9,775 nt of DNA from JANXXV01 sp038230275 (GTDB taxonomy: Bacteria; Acidobacteriota; Terriglobia; Bryobacterales; Bryobacteraceae). The stretch spans positions 1 to 9,775 of the forward strand of contig JBBRNO010000195.1 of NCBI GenBank assembly GCA_038230275.1. Direction: 5' to 3'. Below the pieces are notes generated by a model. That model was not told the DNA's origin. It saw nothing but the letters and a program-made list of their open reading frames with translations, and did no database searches. The translations under genes and the position numbers were made by a program. Positions 1 through 7,197 of this stretch are shown here, piece by piece (the first letter of the stretch is position 1; every line of letters begins with the position of its first letter).

Positions 1-621
1 ATGGCGGCGAAGCTACAACTCAGTGCGCCGGAGGTGATGGACATCTCGAAAGAATCGGATGCCACGCGGAAGCTCTACGGAATAGGGGAGAAGGTCACCG
101 AAGACTTTGGCCGCAATTGCCTGGTGGCGCGGCGGATGTTGGAGCGAGAAGTCCGTTTTGTGCAGGTGTGGAGTGGCGCCGACAATGGATTTCCGCGGCG
201 CAACTGGGATAGCCACGAAGACATTGCCAAGGATCACGGCGACATGGCGGCCGGCATGGACCAGCCCGCCGCTGCACTGATCAAAGATCTGAAATCCCGC
301 GGTATGCTGGCGGACACGATTGTCTACTGGACGACGGAGTTCGGCCGGATGCCTTGCAGCCAGGGCAGCAAGGGGCGCGATCACAATCCATTTGCGTTCA
401 CCACGTGGTTGGCCGGCGGCGGCTTCCGAGGTGGCGCTACGTATGGATCGAGCGATGAGTGGTCGTACAAAGCTGCGGACAATCCCACCTATTGTTACGA
501 CATCCACGCTACAGTTTTGAATCAACTGGGCATCGACCATCGCAAGCTGACATTCCGGCACAATGGAATCGACCGGCGATTGACGGACGTGCATGGCAGC
601 GTGATTCGCGAACTGATCTAA
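1..621 (+). CDS. DUF1501 family protein, C-terminal part (5' end outside window)
   Basis: This is the C-terminal 206 residues of a DUF1501 protein, a family related to the sulfatase/alkaline-phosphatase fold and usually exported through a Tat signal; its biochemical role is largely unknown. The family signatures visible are NWDSHEDI (about residues 68-75), a DH followed by MDQPAAALIKDLKSRGML (79-103), TEFGRMP (112-118), GRDHNP (125-130) and the glycine-rich AGGGFRGG plus SDEW near 138-154. The acidic and histidine residues in these blocks are candidate metal ligands by analogy with the fold. The ATG at position 1 is probably not the real start: full-length members are over twice as long, and MAAKLQLSAPEVMDIS matches the middle of the family. 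The frame closes with TAA at 619-621. The next gene starts 16 nt downstream on the same strand, so the two may share a transcript. Members are abundant in Planctomycetes and Solibacter-like Acidobacteria. Family assignment is firm; function is not. Confidence 0.9.
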   Translation: MAAKLQLSAPEVMDISKESDATRKLYGIGEKVTEDFGRNCLVARRMLEREVRFVQVWSGADNGFPRRNWDSHEDIAKDHGDMAAGMDQPAAALIKDLKSRGMLADTIVYWTTEFGRMPCSQGSKGRDHNPFAFTTWLAGGGFRGGATYGSSDEWSYKAADNPTYCYDIHATVLNQLGIDHRKLTFRHNGIDRRLTDVHGSVIRELI

Positions 622-637
622 CTCCGGGCGCTGTCAA

Positions 638-2347
638 ATGGACAAGCCGCTTCTCATCTACGACGGGCAATGCGGATTCTGCAAGGTCTGGATCGAATAC
701 TTCAAACTCCGGACGGGCGATCGCATCGGCTACGCACCTTCGCAGGCGGTCCGGTCGCAGTATCCGCAGATCTCATCCGAACAATTCGCTGCCGCCGTGC
801 AATTGGTTTTTCCCGATGGCAGCTACGTTAGTGGTGCAGAGGCCGTCTTCCGCGCGCTAGGAATTCCTTGGTTTCGCGGTGTCCAATCCGTCTCGGAATT
901 CGCGTATCGCGTGGTTGCGAACCACCGCCCGTTTTTCCATCAGATAACGAAAGTGTTCTTCGGCACGGACATCCGGCCCGCGGAATTCCAACGTGTGGAA
1001 GAGCTCTTTTGGAAAGCGCTGGGGATGATCTACTTCTTCGCCTTCGCTTCCATAGGCTCGCAGGTGCTTGGGTTGTTCGGACGTGAGGGCGTTCTGCCGG
1101 CGGCCCGATTTCTGGAATCGGTTTCAGCCGGCTATCGCGAAGTGCCTACACTCTTCTGGCTCAACGCGAGTGACCGGATGCTGCAGGCAGGCTGGATTGG
1201 GGGATGCTTTTTCTCGCTGTTGATCTTCCATGGCTTGCTGCGGCGGACCGCTCTTCTCCTAGCCTGGTTGCTTTATCTATCATTCGTTTCCATCGGACAG
1301 GATTTCTTCTTCTTCCAATGGGACCTGTTGCTGCTGGAAGCTGGATTTCTGGCGATCTTTCTTGGCTGGTCCCGCTTAATGGACTGGCTGTTCCGCTGGC
1401 TGCTTTTTCGGTTGGTGTTCCTCTCAGGCCTTGTAAAGATGCTGAGTGGCGATCCTACGTGGCGCAACTTAACCGCACTTCAATTCCACTATCAAACGCA
1501 ACCGCTGCCCACACCGGTCGCCTGGTATGTTCACCAGTTGCCCGCGTGGTTCCATCATTGGGCCGCCGGGTTGATGCTTGGAATTGAGCTGATCGTCCCG
1601 TTCCTGATCTTCGCCCCGCGGCGGTTGCGGCTGCTTGCCATTGTTCCGCTGGCGGGATTGCAATTCCTGATCTTGCTTACCGGAAATTACGCGTTCTTCA
1701 ATTGGCTGGCTCTGGCGCTTTGCCTTTTCCTGCTGGAGGATCGCGATCTGCGATTTCCGTCGATGCCGAAACAGGCGCCTCGGCTGGGCCGGTACTGCGC
1801 CGTCGCGGCCTCGCTATTGATTTTGCCGTTGAGCTTTTACCAACTGTTGCGGCAGTACGGACCGGTCCCAGGGCTGACGAATCCTATTGAATCGTTCGGC
1901 ATCGCCAACAACTACGGGCTGTTTGCCGTGATGACGACCACACGGCCGGAGATCGTGATTGAAGGTTCGAATGATGGCGTGCTTTGGCAAGAATACGAGT
2001 TTCCGGATAAGCCTGGGGATTTGCAGCGCCGTCCGCCGTGGGTGGCGCCGCACCAGCCCCGGCTCGACTGGCAAATGTGGTTTGCCGCGCTGGGTACGCC
2101 GCGCGAGAATCCGTGGATGGTGAATCTTTTGGCGCGGCTGTTGCGCGGGTCGCCTGAGGTGCTGCGGCTGCTGGCGCGCAATCCATTTCCGAACGCCCCG
2201 CCACGCTACCTGCGGGCGTTGATCTATGACTACAAATTCACAAATCTGCCACAGTATAGGGCGACCGGAGCGTGGTGGAGCAGGGAACTGCTGGGCATCT
2301 ACGTGAGGCCGGTCTCGCTTGCGGATCTGAGTCCGAATGAAAAATAA
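638..2347 (+). CDS. DCC thiol-disulfide oxidoreductase domain fused to lipase maturation factor-like membrane protein
   Basis: The 569-residue product has two parts. Residues 1-105 form a DCC (DUF393) domain: LLIYDGQCGFCKVW carries the expected D-G-x-C-x-x-C motif, with the redox pair at C12 and C15. Residues about 125-405 are hydrophobic, with some seven or eight likely membrane spans (for example 128-147, 188-220, 228-246, 252-268, 308-325, 330-365, 386-402). They contain blocks typical of lipase maturation factor family proteins: FFQWDLLLLEAGFLAIFLG, a block with KMLSGDPTWRNLTAL (267-281), and HYQTQPLPTPVAWY. The C-terminal soluble part (about 420-560) has NNYGLFAVMTTTRPEIVIEGS and PRLDWQMWFAAL, again LMF-like. 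Eukaryotic LMF1 acts in the ER to fold lipases; the bacterial role is not established, but a thiol-active domain joined to a folding-factor-like membrane domain suggests assistance to disulfide-containing exported proteins (inference). The ATG at 638 has no strong Shine-Dalgarno. The stop is TAA. Confidence 0.86.
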   Translation: MDKPLLIYDGQCGFCKVWIEYFKLRTGDRIGYAPSQAVRSQYPQISSEQFAAAVQLVFPDGSYVSGAEAVFRALGIPWFRGVQSVSEFAYRVVANHRPFFHQITKVFFGTDIRPAEFQRVEELFWKALGMIYFFAFASIGSQVLGLFGREGVLPAARFLESVSAGYREVPTLFWLNASDRMLQAGWIGGCFFSLLIFHGLLRRTALLLAWLLYLSFVSIGQDFFFFQWDLLLLEAGFLAIFLGWSRLMDWLFRWLLFRLVFLSGLVKMLSGDPTWRNLTALQFHYQTQPLPTPVAWYVHQLPAWFHHWAAGLMLGIELIVPFLIFAPRRLRLLAIVPLAGLQFLILLTGNYAFFNWLALALCLFLLEDRDLRFPSMPKQAPRLGRYCAVAASLLILPLSFYQLLRQYGPVPGLTNPIESFGIANNYGLFAVMTTTRPEIVIEGSNDGVLWQEYEFPDKPGDLQRRPPWVAPHQPRLDWQMWFAALGTPRENPWMVNLLARLLRGSPEVLRLLARNPFPNAPPRYLRALIYDYKFTNLPQYRATGAWWSRELLGIYVRPVSLADLSPNEK

Positions 2348-2443
2348 TTCCGCTATTGGGGCGAACCGATCGCGAGGTGAGGCAACGCCGCGCGGCCGGG
2401 ACACAGGTGCGACTGCGGACATATATCAAATGCGAGGCCGCGC

Positions 2444-2611
2444 CTGTTCGGCGAAGGCACAATCCCGGGCAGCTTCCGGCTTGTCGACACACAACAGACT
2501 GCGACCAGTGCGGTTCTGCATGGGTACGAGCGTGCCGGCGGCCTCAAGCAAGGCACCCTAGAAGTCGGACAGGAGACCGTGATCTTCCATTCGGATCCAG
2601 CGTACGAGTGA
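2444..2611 (+). pseudogene. Possible remnant of a protein-coding gene (unidentified)
   Basis: An open stretch on the plus strand ends with TGA at 2609-2611. Its last residues read as ordinary protein, for example GEGTIPGSFRLVDTQQ and then GYERAGGLKQGTLEVGQETV, finishing in FHSDPAYE. By my own count, about two thirds of its codons from GAA at 2453 onward end in G or C. There is no ATG, GTG or TTG in frame with it after the upstream stop at 2378-2380. It could therefore be the 3' remnant of a lost gene, or just chance openness in GC-rich DNA. I do not recognise a family. Confidence 0.2.
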
Positions 2612-2643
2612 CTATCGCCCGCGCCTAACAACTTCGCTGGATC
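2594..2643. repeat. 9-bp perfect inverted repeat in convergent intergenic region
   Basis: GATCCAGCG at 2594-2602 is the exact reverse complement of CGCTGGATC at 2635-2643, with 32 nt between the arms. It sits between two convergent genes, 24 nt beyond the stop of the minus-strand gene. It could form a stem with a large loop, act as a weak bidirectional transcription end, or be part of a dispersed repeat. No T-run follows either arm. Confidence 0.4.
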
Positions 2644-2667
2644 TGCTCGGGTGTATACCCCGCCGGC

Positions 2668-3768
2668 TCAACCCACTTCTTCATTCGCGCGGCGCAGAAG
2701 CGAGCGCATGTACGAGATGCAGTAAGCGGTGCCCGCGCGATTCACCATCCCTTTGTCGCCGGCCATGGCGGGGACGTGGTCCGGCACCATGGGGCCGGCG
2801 TAGCGCACCTCCCGCAGTGCCTTCATCACCTGGTACATGTCCACGTAGCCTTCGTCCGGCAGCGTTTCCTGGAAGCTGGGAAGGGGAGATGTTACGTTTC
2901 GGAAATCGATATCGAAAAGTTTCCCGCGGCCGCCGAAGTCGCGAATCATCCCGAGCACGTCCTTTCCCATCTGATCTCCCCCTTCAGACCAGGTACCGAC
3001 GCAGAGCCGGACGCCCCAATGTTTACTGGCTCCCGCAAGCTGTTCCGCCCGGCGGTAACCTTCGTAATTTCTGAAGATCCTACCTACTCCGTTCATGGTT
3101 TCAATCACCGGCGGGTCTGAAGGATGCATCGCCAGCTTTACGTTGGCTTCTTCGGCCACTGGCAGCATCGCTTTCAAGTAGTAGGCGAACGCATTCCAGA
3201 TCTCCTCTTCCGAATACTTCTTTTCGAATTTCTGCTTTTCCACCTTCGCCCGGAAATCGGCCAGGTTGAATTCCCGTGTCTTGTATCCGCGCCTCTCAAC
3301 CATCTCGGTTGTGAAGGTGTTGGCGGGCAGCCAGTCCAGTACGGCTACGGACACGCCGAGCTTACCCAGATGCCGCAGCACCGTCTGGCAGGTCTGGATA
3401 TCGCGATCGCGCTTGGCTCCGGGAATGCCCAACAGGATATCGGGCGACTGGTGCGCGTAATGTGCGCAGTGGTGCATGGCGATTCCGTAGTTTGCGAAAC
3501 GGTCGCGCTGGCGGGCGATTTCGTCCAGGGAAGCATCCAGCGGGATTTCCGCGCGGAAGAATCGCAGACCGATCTGCTTCAGAAAGAGTAAGTCTTCGTC
3601 CGGTACGCGAATGCTGACGCGATGCGAGATCTTGATATTGGCGGGGTCAAACTCGTCGATCACCTTGGCTTTCTTTTGGGCGGCTTCGGCGTGGTTTTGT
3701 GCGCCCATGGCCACGGCTCCAGCGGCCATGGGCAGTTTCAGAAGATCGCGCCTGCTTTGTTTCTTCAT
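2668..3768 (-). CDS. Exported TIM-barrel protein B, sugar isomerase / mannonate dehydratase-like (Tat signal)
   Basis: The 366-residue product begins with a twin-arginine-type leader: MKKQSRRDLLK, then a hydrophobic Ala/Gly/Met stretch and a likely cleavage site after about NHAEA (residue 29). The rest resembles the xylose-isomerase-like TIM barrel, specifically the mannonate dehydratase (UxuA) branch: MHPSDPP (H215), LCVGTWSEGG (C256), DFRNV (288-292), DEGYVDMYQVMKAL (D310) and VPDHVP (H331). UxuA enzymes bind a divalent metal through a His-Cys-His-Asp set and dehydrate D-mannonate to 2-keto-3-deoxygluconate. Here the second His is Asp (D288), so activity may differ. The start is supported by CAGGGA about 9 nt upstream of the ATG. 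The gene begins 15 nt after the stop of the TonB-dependent receptor, so the two are almost certainly co-transcribed. An exported location, unlike classical cytoplasmic UxuA, is inferred from the leader. The stop is TGA. Alternative: a generic sugar-phosphate isomerase/epimerase. Confidence 0.86.
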   Translation of the reverse strand: MKKQSRRDLLKLPMAAGAVAMGAQNHAEAAQKKAKVIDEFDPANIKISHRVSIRVPDEDLLFLKQIGLRFFRAEIPLDASLDEIARQRDRFANYGIAMHHCAHYAHQSPDILLGIPGAKRDRDIQTCQTVLRHLGKLGVSVAVLDWLPANTFTTEMVERRGYKTREFNLADFRAKVEKQKFEKKYSEEEIWNAFAYYLKAMLPVAEEANVKLAMHPSDPPVIETMNGVGRIFRNYEGYRRAEQLAGASKHWGVRLCVGTWSEGGDQMGKDVLGMIRDFGGRGKLFDIDFRNVTSPLPSFQETLPDEGYVDMYQVMKALREVRYAGPMVPDHVPAMAGDKGMVNRAGTAYCISYMRSLLRRANEEVG

Positions 3769-3783
3769 TGGTATTTTCCCTGG

Positions 3784-6700
3784 TTAAAACACAATCCGAA
3801 GACCGAACTGAATGTCGCGGGGAGTGCCGACTGTGCCCGATATGGTTCCCGCGACCGCCGAGCCGATGGAAGCGTTCGGCAAGTCGAATTGCGGATGATT
3901 GAAGACGTTGAAAAATTCGGAGCGGAATTGCACGCGGAAACGTTCGGTGACGGTGAATTCCTTGAAGACGGAAAAGTCTACGTTGGTGCGTCCCGGTGCG
4001 CGCAGAATGCCCCGTCCCCCGTTCCCGAAAGTATACAGAGCGGGCGTCGCCCAAGGGGCTCCGGGAACGTCAAGCGCGGTATTAAACCAGCGGGAAAGAG
4101 TGGGGTTGGAGAGAGCGGCGTCGCCGGTGACATTGGGGCGGCTGCCGGTCCCGGTGTTGGCCACTGGGCTGGCCAGGGCGGGCGTAAAGGGCAACCCCGT
4201 CTGGAATATCACAATCAAGTTCATTTGCCAGTTGCCGAATACGTTATTTACCCAGTGTTGGGAGGAACTGAATTTCCTGCCGTTTCCGAATGGAAGATCG
4301 TAGATTGCCGATTGTGTGAAACGATGCCGGATGTCGAAGGAACTGTTTCCGCGATCGGAGAACCGGTAGCGGGGATCCTGCGGTATGGGCCCTTCGCCGT
4401 TTCCACCCTGTTGCAGTGCCACGTTATCAATGGAGTGGGAATAAGTGTATCCGGTTAGAAAGCCGATCCCGTTGGAGAACCGCTTTTCGCCGGTTAGCTG
4501 CAGGGCGTGATAGCTGGAAATGCCGTCGGTCGCGGCCAGTGTAGCACCTACAACCAAAGGCGCGATGGCAAACAGCGGTCTGCGCGGCGGTTGCGCACCG
4601 GGGCCGGGGATGGGCTGATTGTAGTTGAAGTTATTGTCGAGGTGCCGCCCCAGATTGCCGATATAGAACGCCTTCACTACCGTGCTCCAGGCCAGTTGCT
4701 TTTCCACGCCAAGGTTGAACTGCAAAGCGTGCGCTGGTCTGTAATTGGAGGGGATGCTTAGAAAATTACCACTCGGATTCGCGGAGACCGACGCGAAGCC
4801 GGTGGATGGAATGGGCGGCAAGCCGTCCGTAATCTTTGGGTAGGCTGAGGCGAACTCATTGACGCTGACCGAATTGGAAGCCGCGAACGGGAGGTATCGA
4901 TGCATCCTATACAACCCACCGCCGCTTCCCGATGCGTTGTAATAGATGCCAAAACCACCGCGAACCACGGTGTCGCGCACAGGTTGATAGGCGAAGCCAA
5001 AGCGCGGCGCAAAGAGTTTTCGCGGTGTTTCGATTCCAACGTGCCGGCCGGAATTGAAGCCCGCGATTTTCACTTTGCCCGTATAGATATCGAAGTTCAT
5101 CATGCGGTCTGCCACCTCCACCGGTGGAGGCAGATGCTCGTAGCGCAGACCGATGTTCAGGGTTAACTTGTTGTTCACCCGCCAGTCATCGGCAACGTAG
5201 GAACCCATTTCAAGCACCCGGTAACCGGCCCATACCAGTTGATGATCCTGACTTAATGAGGAATAGGCGCCCAAGAGAAAAGTAGCCATTGCATCACCGG
5301 TGTTTCCCGCGCTATTTGGGTCTCCGGTGAAAGTTCTTGTGAACGAGAAGGAACCGTTGCCCTGGTTTGCCTGAAAATCGACGATCTGCCGCCGCACTAT
5401 ATTGGTTCCAAAGCGGAGGGTGTGGCTGCCGCGAATGTTTGTGAAATTCGCTGCTGGATTGAAGGTGTTTTCGTAGCGAATTGTTGGAATGGACGAAGGA
5501 CCGCCGATACCGCTGTAGGAGGCGATCGAGAAAATGGGGACGCCATGACTTTTCGGGGTCTGATTCGAGTTGGGCACGCCGAGCAGTTGACCTAGCCCTG
5601 GACCGCTGGTCAGCGCTTCGGCCTGTGGATACAGGTTGCCCATATCGAATCGCGAATAGCCCATCCTTACGTCCGCCAGAAATGTGGGGGTGAAAATGTG
5701 GGCCCACGAAAGTATGGCGTTGGTGTTGTTGAATTTCGCGTTGCCGGGGGTAATGCTACCCACGCCGTTGTGTAAATTGAGTGGAACAGACACGCCGGGG
5801 ACACTTCGAAAGCCAAAAGCAGTGGGGGTTTGGACAGCGGCCCGCTGCGGTGTATATCGTCCAAATATTGTATCTTTGGGCGAGACGGCCCAATCGAATC
5901 GTCCGTTGGCGTAGTTGTAATCCTGCACCAGCACCGGGTTTGTGAACTGATTGTTCGCCAGGCCGGGAAGCACGGGCAGCGGGTAAGCCTGGATGAGCCG
6001 GGCCGCCACCAGATCCATGCGGTTGGCGGGAATGAGATTGCCGGGGAAAGGCTGGCGCGTGTAGCCGCTGGCGGTTCCTGGCGCGGCCACTACGCTGGCC
6101 GGATCGTAGATAGGCCGCGCCTCTCTGAAATCACCTAACCGCATGGCCGGAGTTGGCACGGTGTTGACGGTGGTGTTGGTGCCTTGGGCTTTTCGCAGCC
6201 CCTCATAATCGGTGAAGAAGAATAGCTTGTTGTGAATGATAGGGCCGCCGACGCTGCCGCCGAACTGATTTTGCCGAAACGGCGGCTTGGCGCTGTTACT
6301 GGCGGCGTTGAAGAAGTTTCGCGCGTCCAGAGCGTCGTTGCGGAGAAACTCGAAAGCGCTGCCGTGAAAGGTATTGCTGCCGCTCTTGGTGACCACGTTG
6401 ACGGTTGCTCCCGAATTGCGGCCTTGCTCCGCTCCAAACAAATTGGTCTGCATCTTGAATTCCTGAATGGATTCGACGGTGGGCCGGACGGTGATGAGAG
6501 CGTTGCGCCGGAAATTGTTATCGACGCCGTCCAGCAAGAAATTGTTGGACATTTCGCGGTTGCCGTTCACCATCAACTCACCGCCGCCCCGGGTGTCGTC
6601 GGCACGCGTGCCGCTGCCAATAGTGCCTTGCGGTCCGAAGCCCACGCCGATGGCGCCATTGGCGAGAACGGCCAACTGCACGAAGTTGCGGCCGTTCAGC

Positions 6701-7143
6701 GGAAGATCGCTAACAGCCTTCGATTCGATGACCTGTCCCACTGAGGAGGTGGTGCTTTCCAGCAGCGGCGCGGCCGCCGTGACTTCCACTATTTCGCTGA
6801 CGGCGCCGAGTTGCATGGTGAAATCCACGCTGGCACTCTGGTTCACCTCCAGCCGCAGGCCTTCCCGTGCAATCTGCCGGAAACCGGTCTTCTTGGCAAC
6901 CAGCTTATAGGAGCCGGGCGGCACGGCTGGAAACTGGTAGAGCCCAGCTTCATCAGTGACAGCTTCGCGCTGCAGCGCGGTGTCAATGCTGGTCATTGTC
7001 AGTGTGACACCGGGAACTACGCTGCCGCTCTCATCGGTGATTGTGCCGGAAACCCTCGCAGCCGTCTGCGAAAACGCCGCTACGGCCGACGCGAGAAAAA
7101 GAACTGTTGCAGCAAATAGACGCCACCGATATTGAAATCTCAT
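3784..7143 (-). CDS. Oar-like TonB-dependent receptor with N-terminal carboxypeptidase-regulatory-like domain
   Basis: This is a large outer-membrane beta-barrel of 1119 residues from the preferred start (numbers below count from the upstream ATG at 7152, i.e. 1122). A signal peptide (RWRLFAATVLFLASAVAAFS, ending near residue 28) is followed by a carboxypeptidase-regulatory-like beta-sandwich (about 33-115; VSGTITDESGSVVPGV, then DEAGLYQFPAVPPGSYKL). A plug-like region follows (about 118-255; VTAAAPLLES, DLPLNGRNFVQL, LLDGVDNN, GATVNVVTKSGSN). The remainder is barrel, with repeated RFGTNIV/NIGLRYEH-type strands and a terminal aromatic residue (LRIVF) as expected for outer-membrane proteins. 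Such proteins import large or scarce substrates, often carbohydrates, using TonB energy; the substrate is unknown here. The upstream ATG at 7152 directly abuts GAAGG, whereas the ATG at 7143 has GAAGG 9 nt before it, so 7143 is preferred. It is flanked on the same strand by two exported TIM-barrel genes, 15 nt downstream and 54 nt upstream. The stop is TAA. Confidence 0.95.
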   Translation of the reverse strand: MRFQYRWRLFAATVLFLASAVAAFSQTAARVSGTITDESGSVVPGVTLTMTSIDTALQREAVTDEAGLYQFPAVPPGSYKLVAKKTGFRQIAREGLRLEVNQSASVDFTMQLGAVSEIVEVTAAAPLLESTTSSVGQVIESKAVSDLPLNGRNFVQLAVLANGAIGVGFGPQGTIGSGTRADDTRGGGELMVNGNREMSNNFLLDGVDNNFRRNALITVRPTVESIQEFKMQTNLFGAEQGRNSGATVNVVTKSGSNTFHGSAFEFLRNDALDARNFFNAASNSAKPPFRQNQFGGSVGGPIIHNKLFFFTDYEGLRKAQGTNTTVNTVPTPAMRLGDFREARPIYDPASVVAAPGTASGYTRQPFPGNLIPANRMDLVAARLIQAYPLPVLPGLANNQFTNPVLVQDYNYANGRFDWAVSPKDTIFGRYTPQRAAVQTPTAFGFRSVPGVSVPLNLHNGVGSITPGNAKFNNTNAILSWAHIFTPTFLADVRMGYSRFDMGNLYPQAEALTSGPGLGQLLGVPNSNQTPKSHGVPIFSIASYSGIGGPSSIPTIRYENTFNPAANFTNIRGSHTLRFGTNIVRRQIVDFQANQGNGSFSFTRTFTGDPNSAGNTGDAMATFLLGAYSSLSQDHQLVWAGYRVLEMGSYVADDWRVNNKLTLNIGLRYEHLPPPVEVADRMMNFDIYTGKVKIAGFNSGRHVGIETPRKLFAPRFGFAYQPVRDTVVRGGFGIYYNASGSGGGLYRMHRYLPFAASNSVSVNEFASAYPKITDGLPPIPSTGFASVSANPSGNFLSIPSNYRPAHALQFNLGVEKQLAWSTVVKAFYIGNLGRHLDNNFNYNQPIPGPGAQPPRRPLFAIAPLVVGATLAATDGISSYHALQLTGEKRFSNGIGFLTGYTYSHSIDNVALQQGGNGEGPIPQDPRYRFSDRGNSSFDIRHRFTQSAIYDLPFGNGRKFSSSQHWVNNVFGNWQMNLIVIFQTGLPFTPALASPVANTGTGSRPNVTGDAALSNPTLSRWFNTALDVPGAPWATPALYTFGNGGRGILRAPGRTNVDFSVFKEFTVTERFRVQFRSEFFNVFNHPQFDLPNASIGSAVAGTISGTVGTPRDIQFGLRIVF

Positions 7144-7152
7144 AGTTGCCAT

Positions 7153-7157
7153 CCTTC
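7153..7157 (-). promoter_or_regulatory. Ribosome-binding site deciding the receptor start
   Basis: On the minus strand GAAGG lies directly against one ATG (7152) and 9 nt before a second in-frame ATG (7143). Only the second has workable spacing. The signal peptide's charged n-region (MRFQYRWR) also begins there. Confidence 0.6.
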
Positions 7158-7161
7158 GTTG

Positions 7162-7197
7162 TCATTTATCTTTGTTGCCAATTATCTTTGTTGTCAT
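7162..7197 (-). other. Eleven-codon mini-ORF inside the tandem repeat (speculative leader)
   Basis: Immediately after the TAG of the upstream gene there is an ATG, giving MTTKIIGNKDK and a TGA at 7164-7162, 5 nt before the GAAGG of the receptor gene. It is produced by the repeat units. It could couple translation from the upstream gene to the receptor, but there is no direct evidence that it is translated. Confidence 0.15.

Larger units (their letters stand above)
2348..2667. other. Convergent intergenic region without a complete gene
   Basis: These 320 nt lie between the ends of two convergent genes. No reading frame here has both a credible start and a recognisable product. Frame 2 on the plus strand is open from 2381 to a TGA at 2609-2611 and looks somewhat protein-like from about 2444 onward, but it has no start codon. 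A 9-bp inverted repeat lies at 2594-2602/2635-2643. I see no clear hairpin followed by a U-tract for either gene; a short GGGT/ACCC stem at 2649-2660 is too weak to call a terminator. Confidence 0.6.

Noticed and set aside
1..3. ATG at the first base as the true start of the DUF1501 gene
   Set aside because: The residues after it match the interior of the DUF1501 family, and the product would lack the N-terminal half, so the gene is cut by the window edge.
1814..2422. 202-codon minus-strand frame opposite the end of the DCC-LMF gene
   Set aside because: It is antisense to conserved LMF-like sequence, and its Arg/Pro/Gln-rich composition is typical of a shadow frame.
2622..2628. GCCTAAC resembling the RYYYAAC core of an integron attC site
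   Set aside because: No matching GTTRRRY core was found in the next 150 nt on the plus strand, and there is no integrase or cassette-like gene nearby.
2353..2631. 92-codon minus-strand frame in the convergent intergenic region
   Set aside because: The translation is rich in Cys, Ser, Arg and Pro with no recognisable pattern, it has no ribosome-binding site, and it overlaps a more protein-like plus-strand frame.
2649..2660. GGGT/ACCC stem just after the stop of TIM-barrel B as a terminator
   Set aside because: It has only four base pairs, a mismatch outside the stem and no T-run on either strand.
3622..4458. Long plus-strand open frame (278 codons) opposite the start of TIM-barrel B and the end of the receptor gene
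   Set aside because: It is antisense to two well-supported genes, and its Gly/Arg/Val-rich translation is what reverse reading of GC-rich coding DNA gives.
6154..6168. 15-nt exact match (TGGCACGGTGTTGAC) between the receptor gene and the xseA/TIM-barrel A intergenic region (8374-8388)
   Set aside because: One copy is within well-explained coding sequence. A single 15-mer match in about 10 kb is only mildly unexpected and has no wider homology around it.
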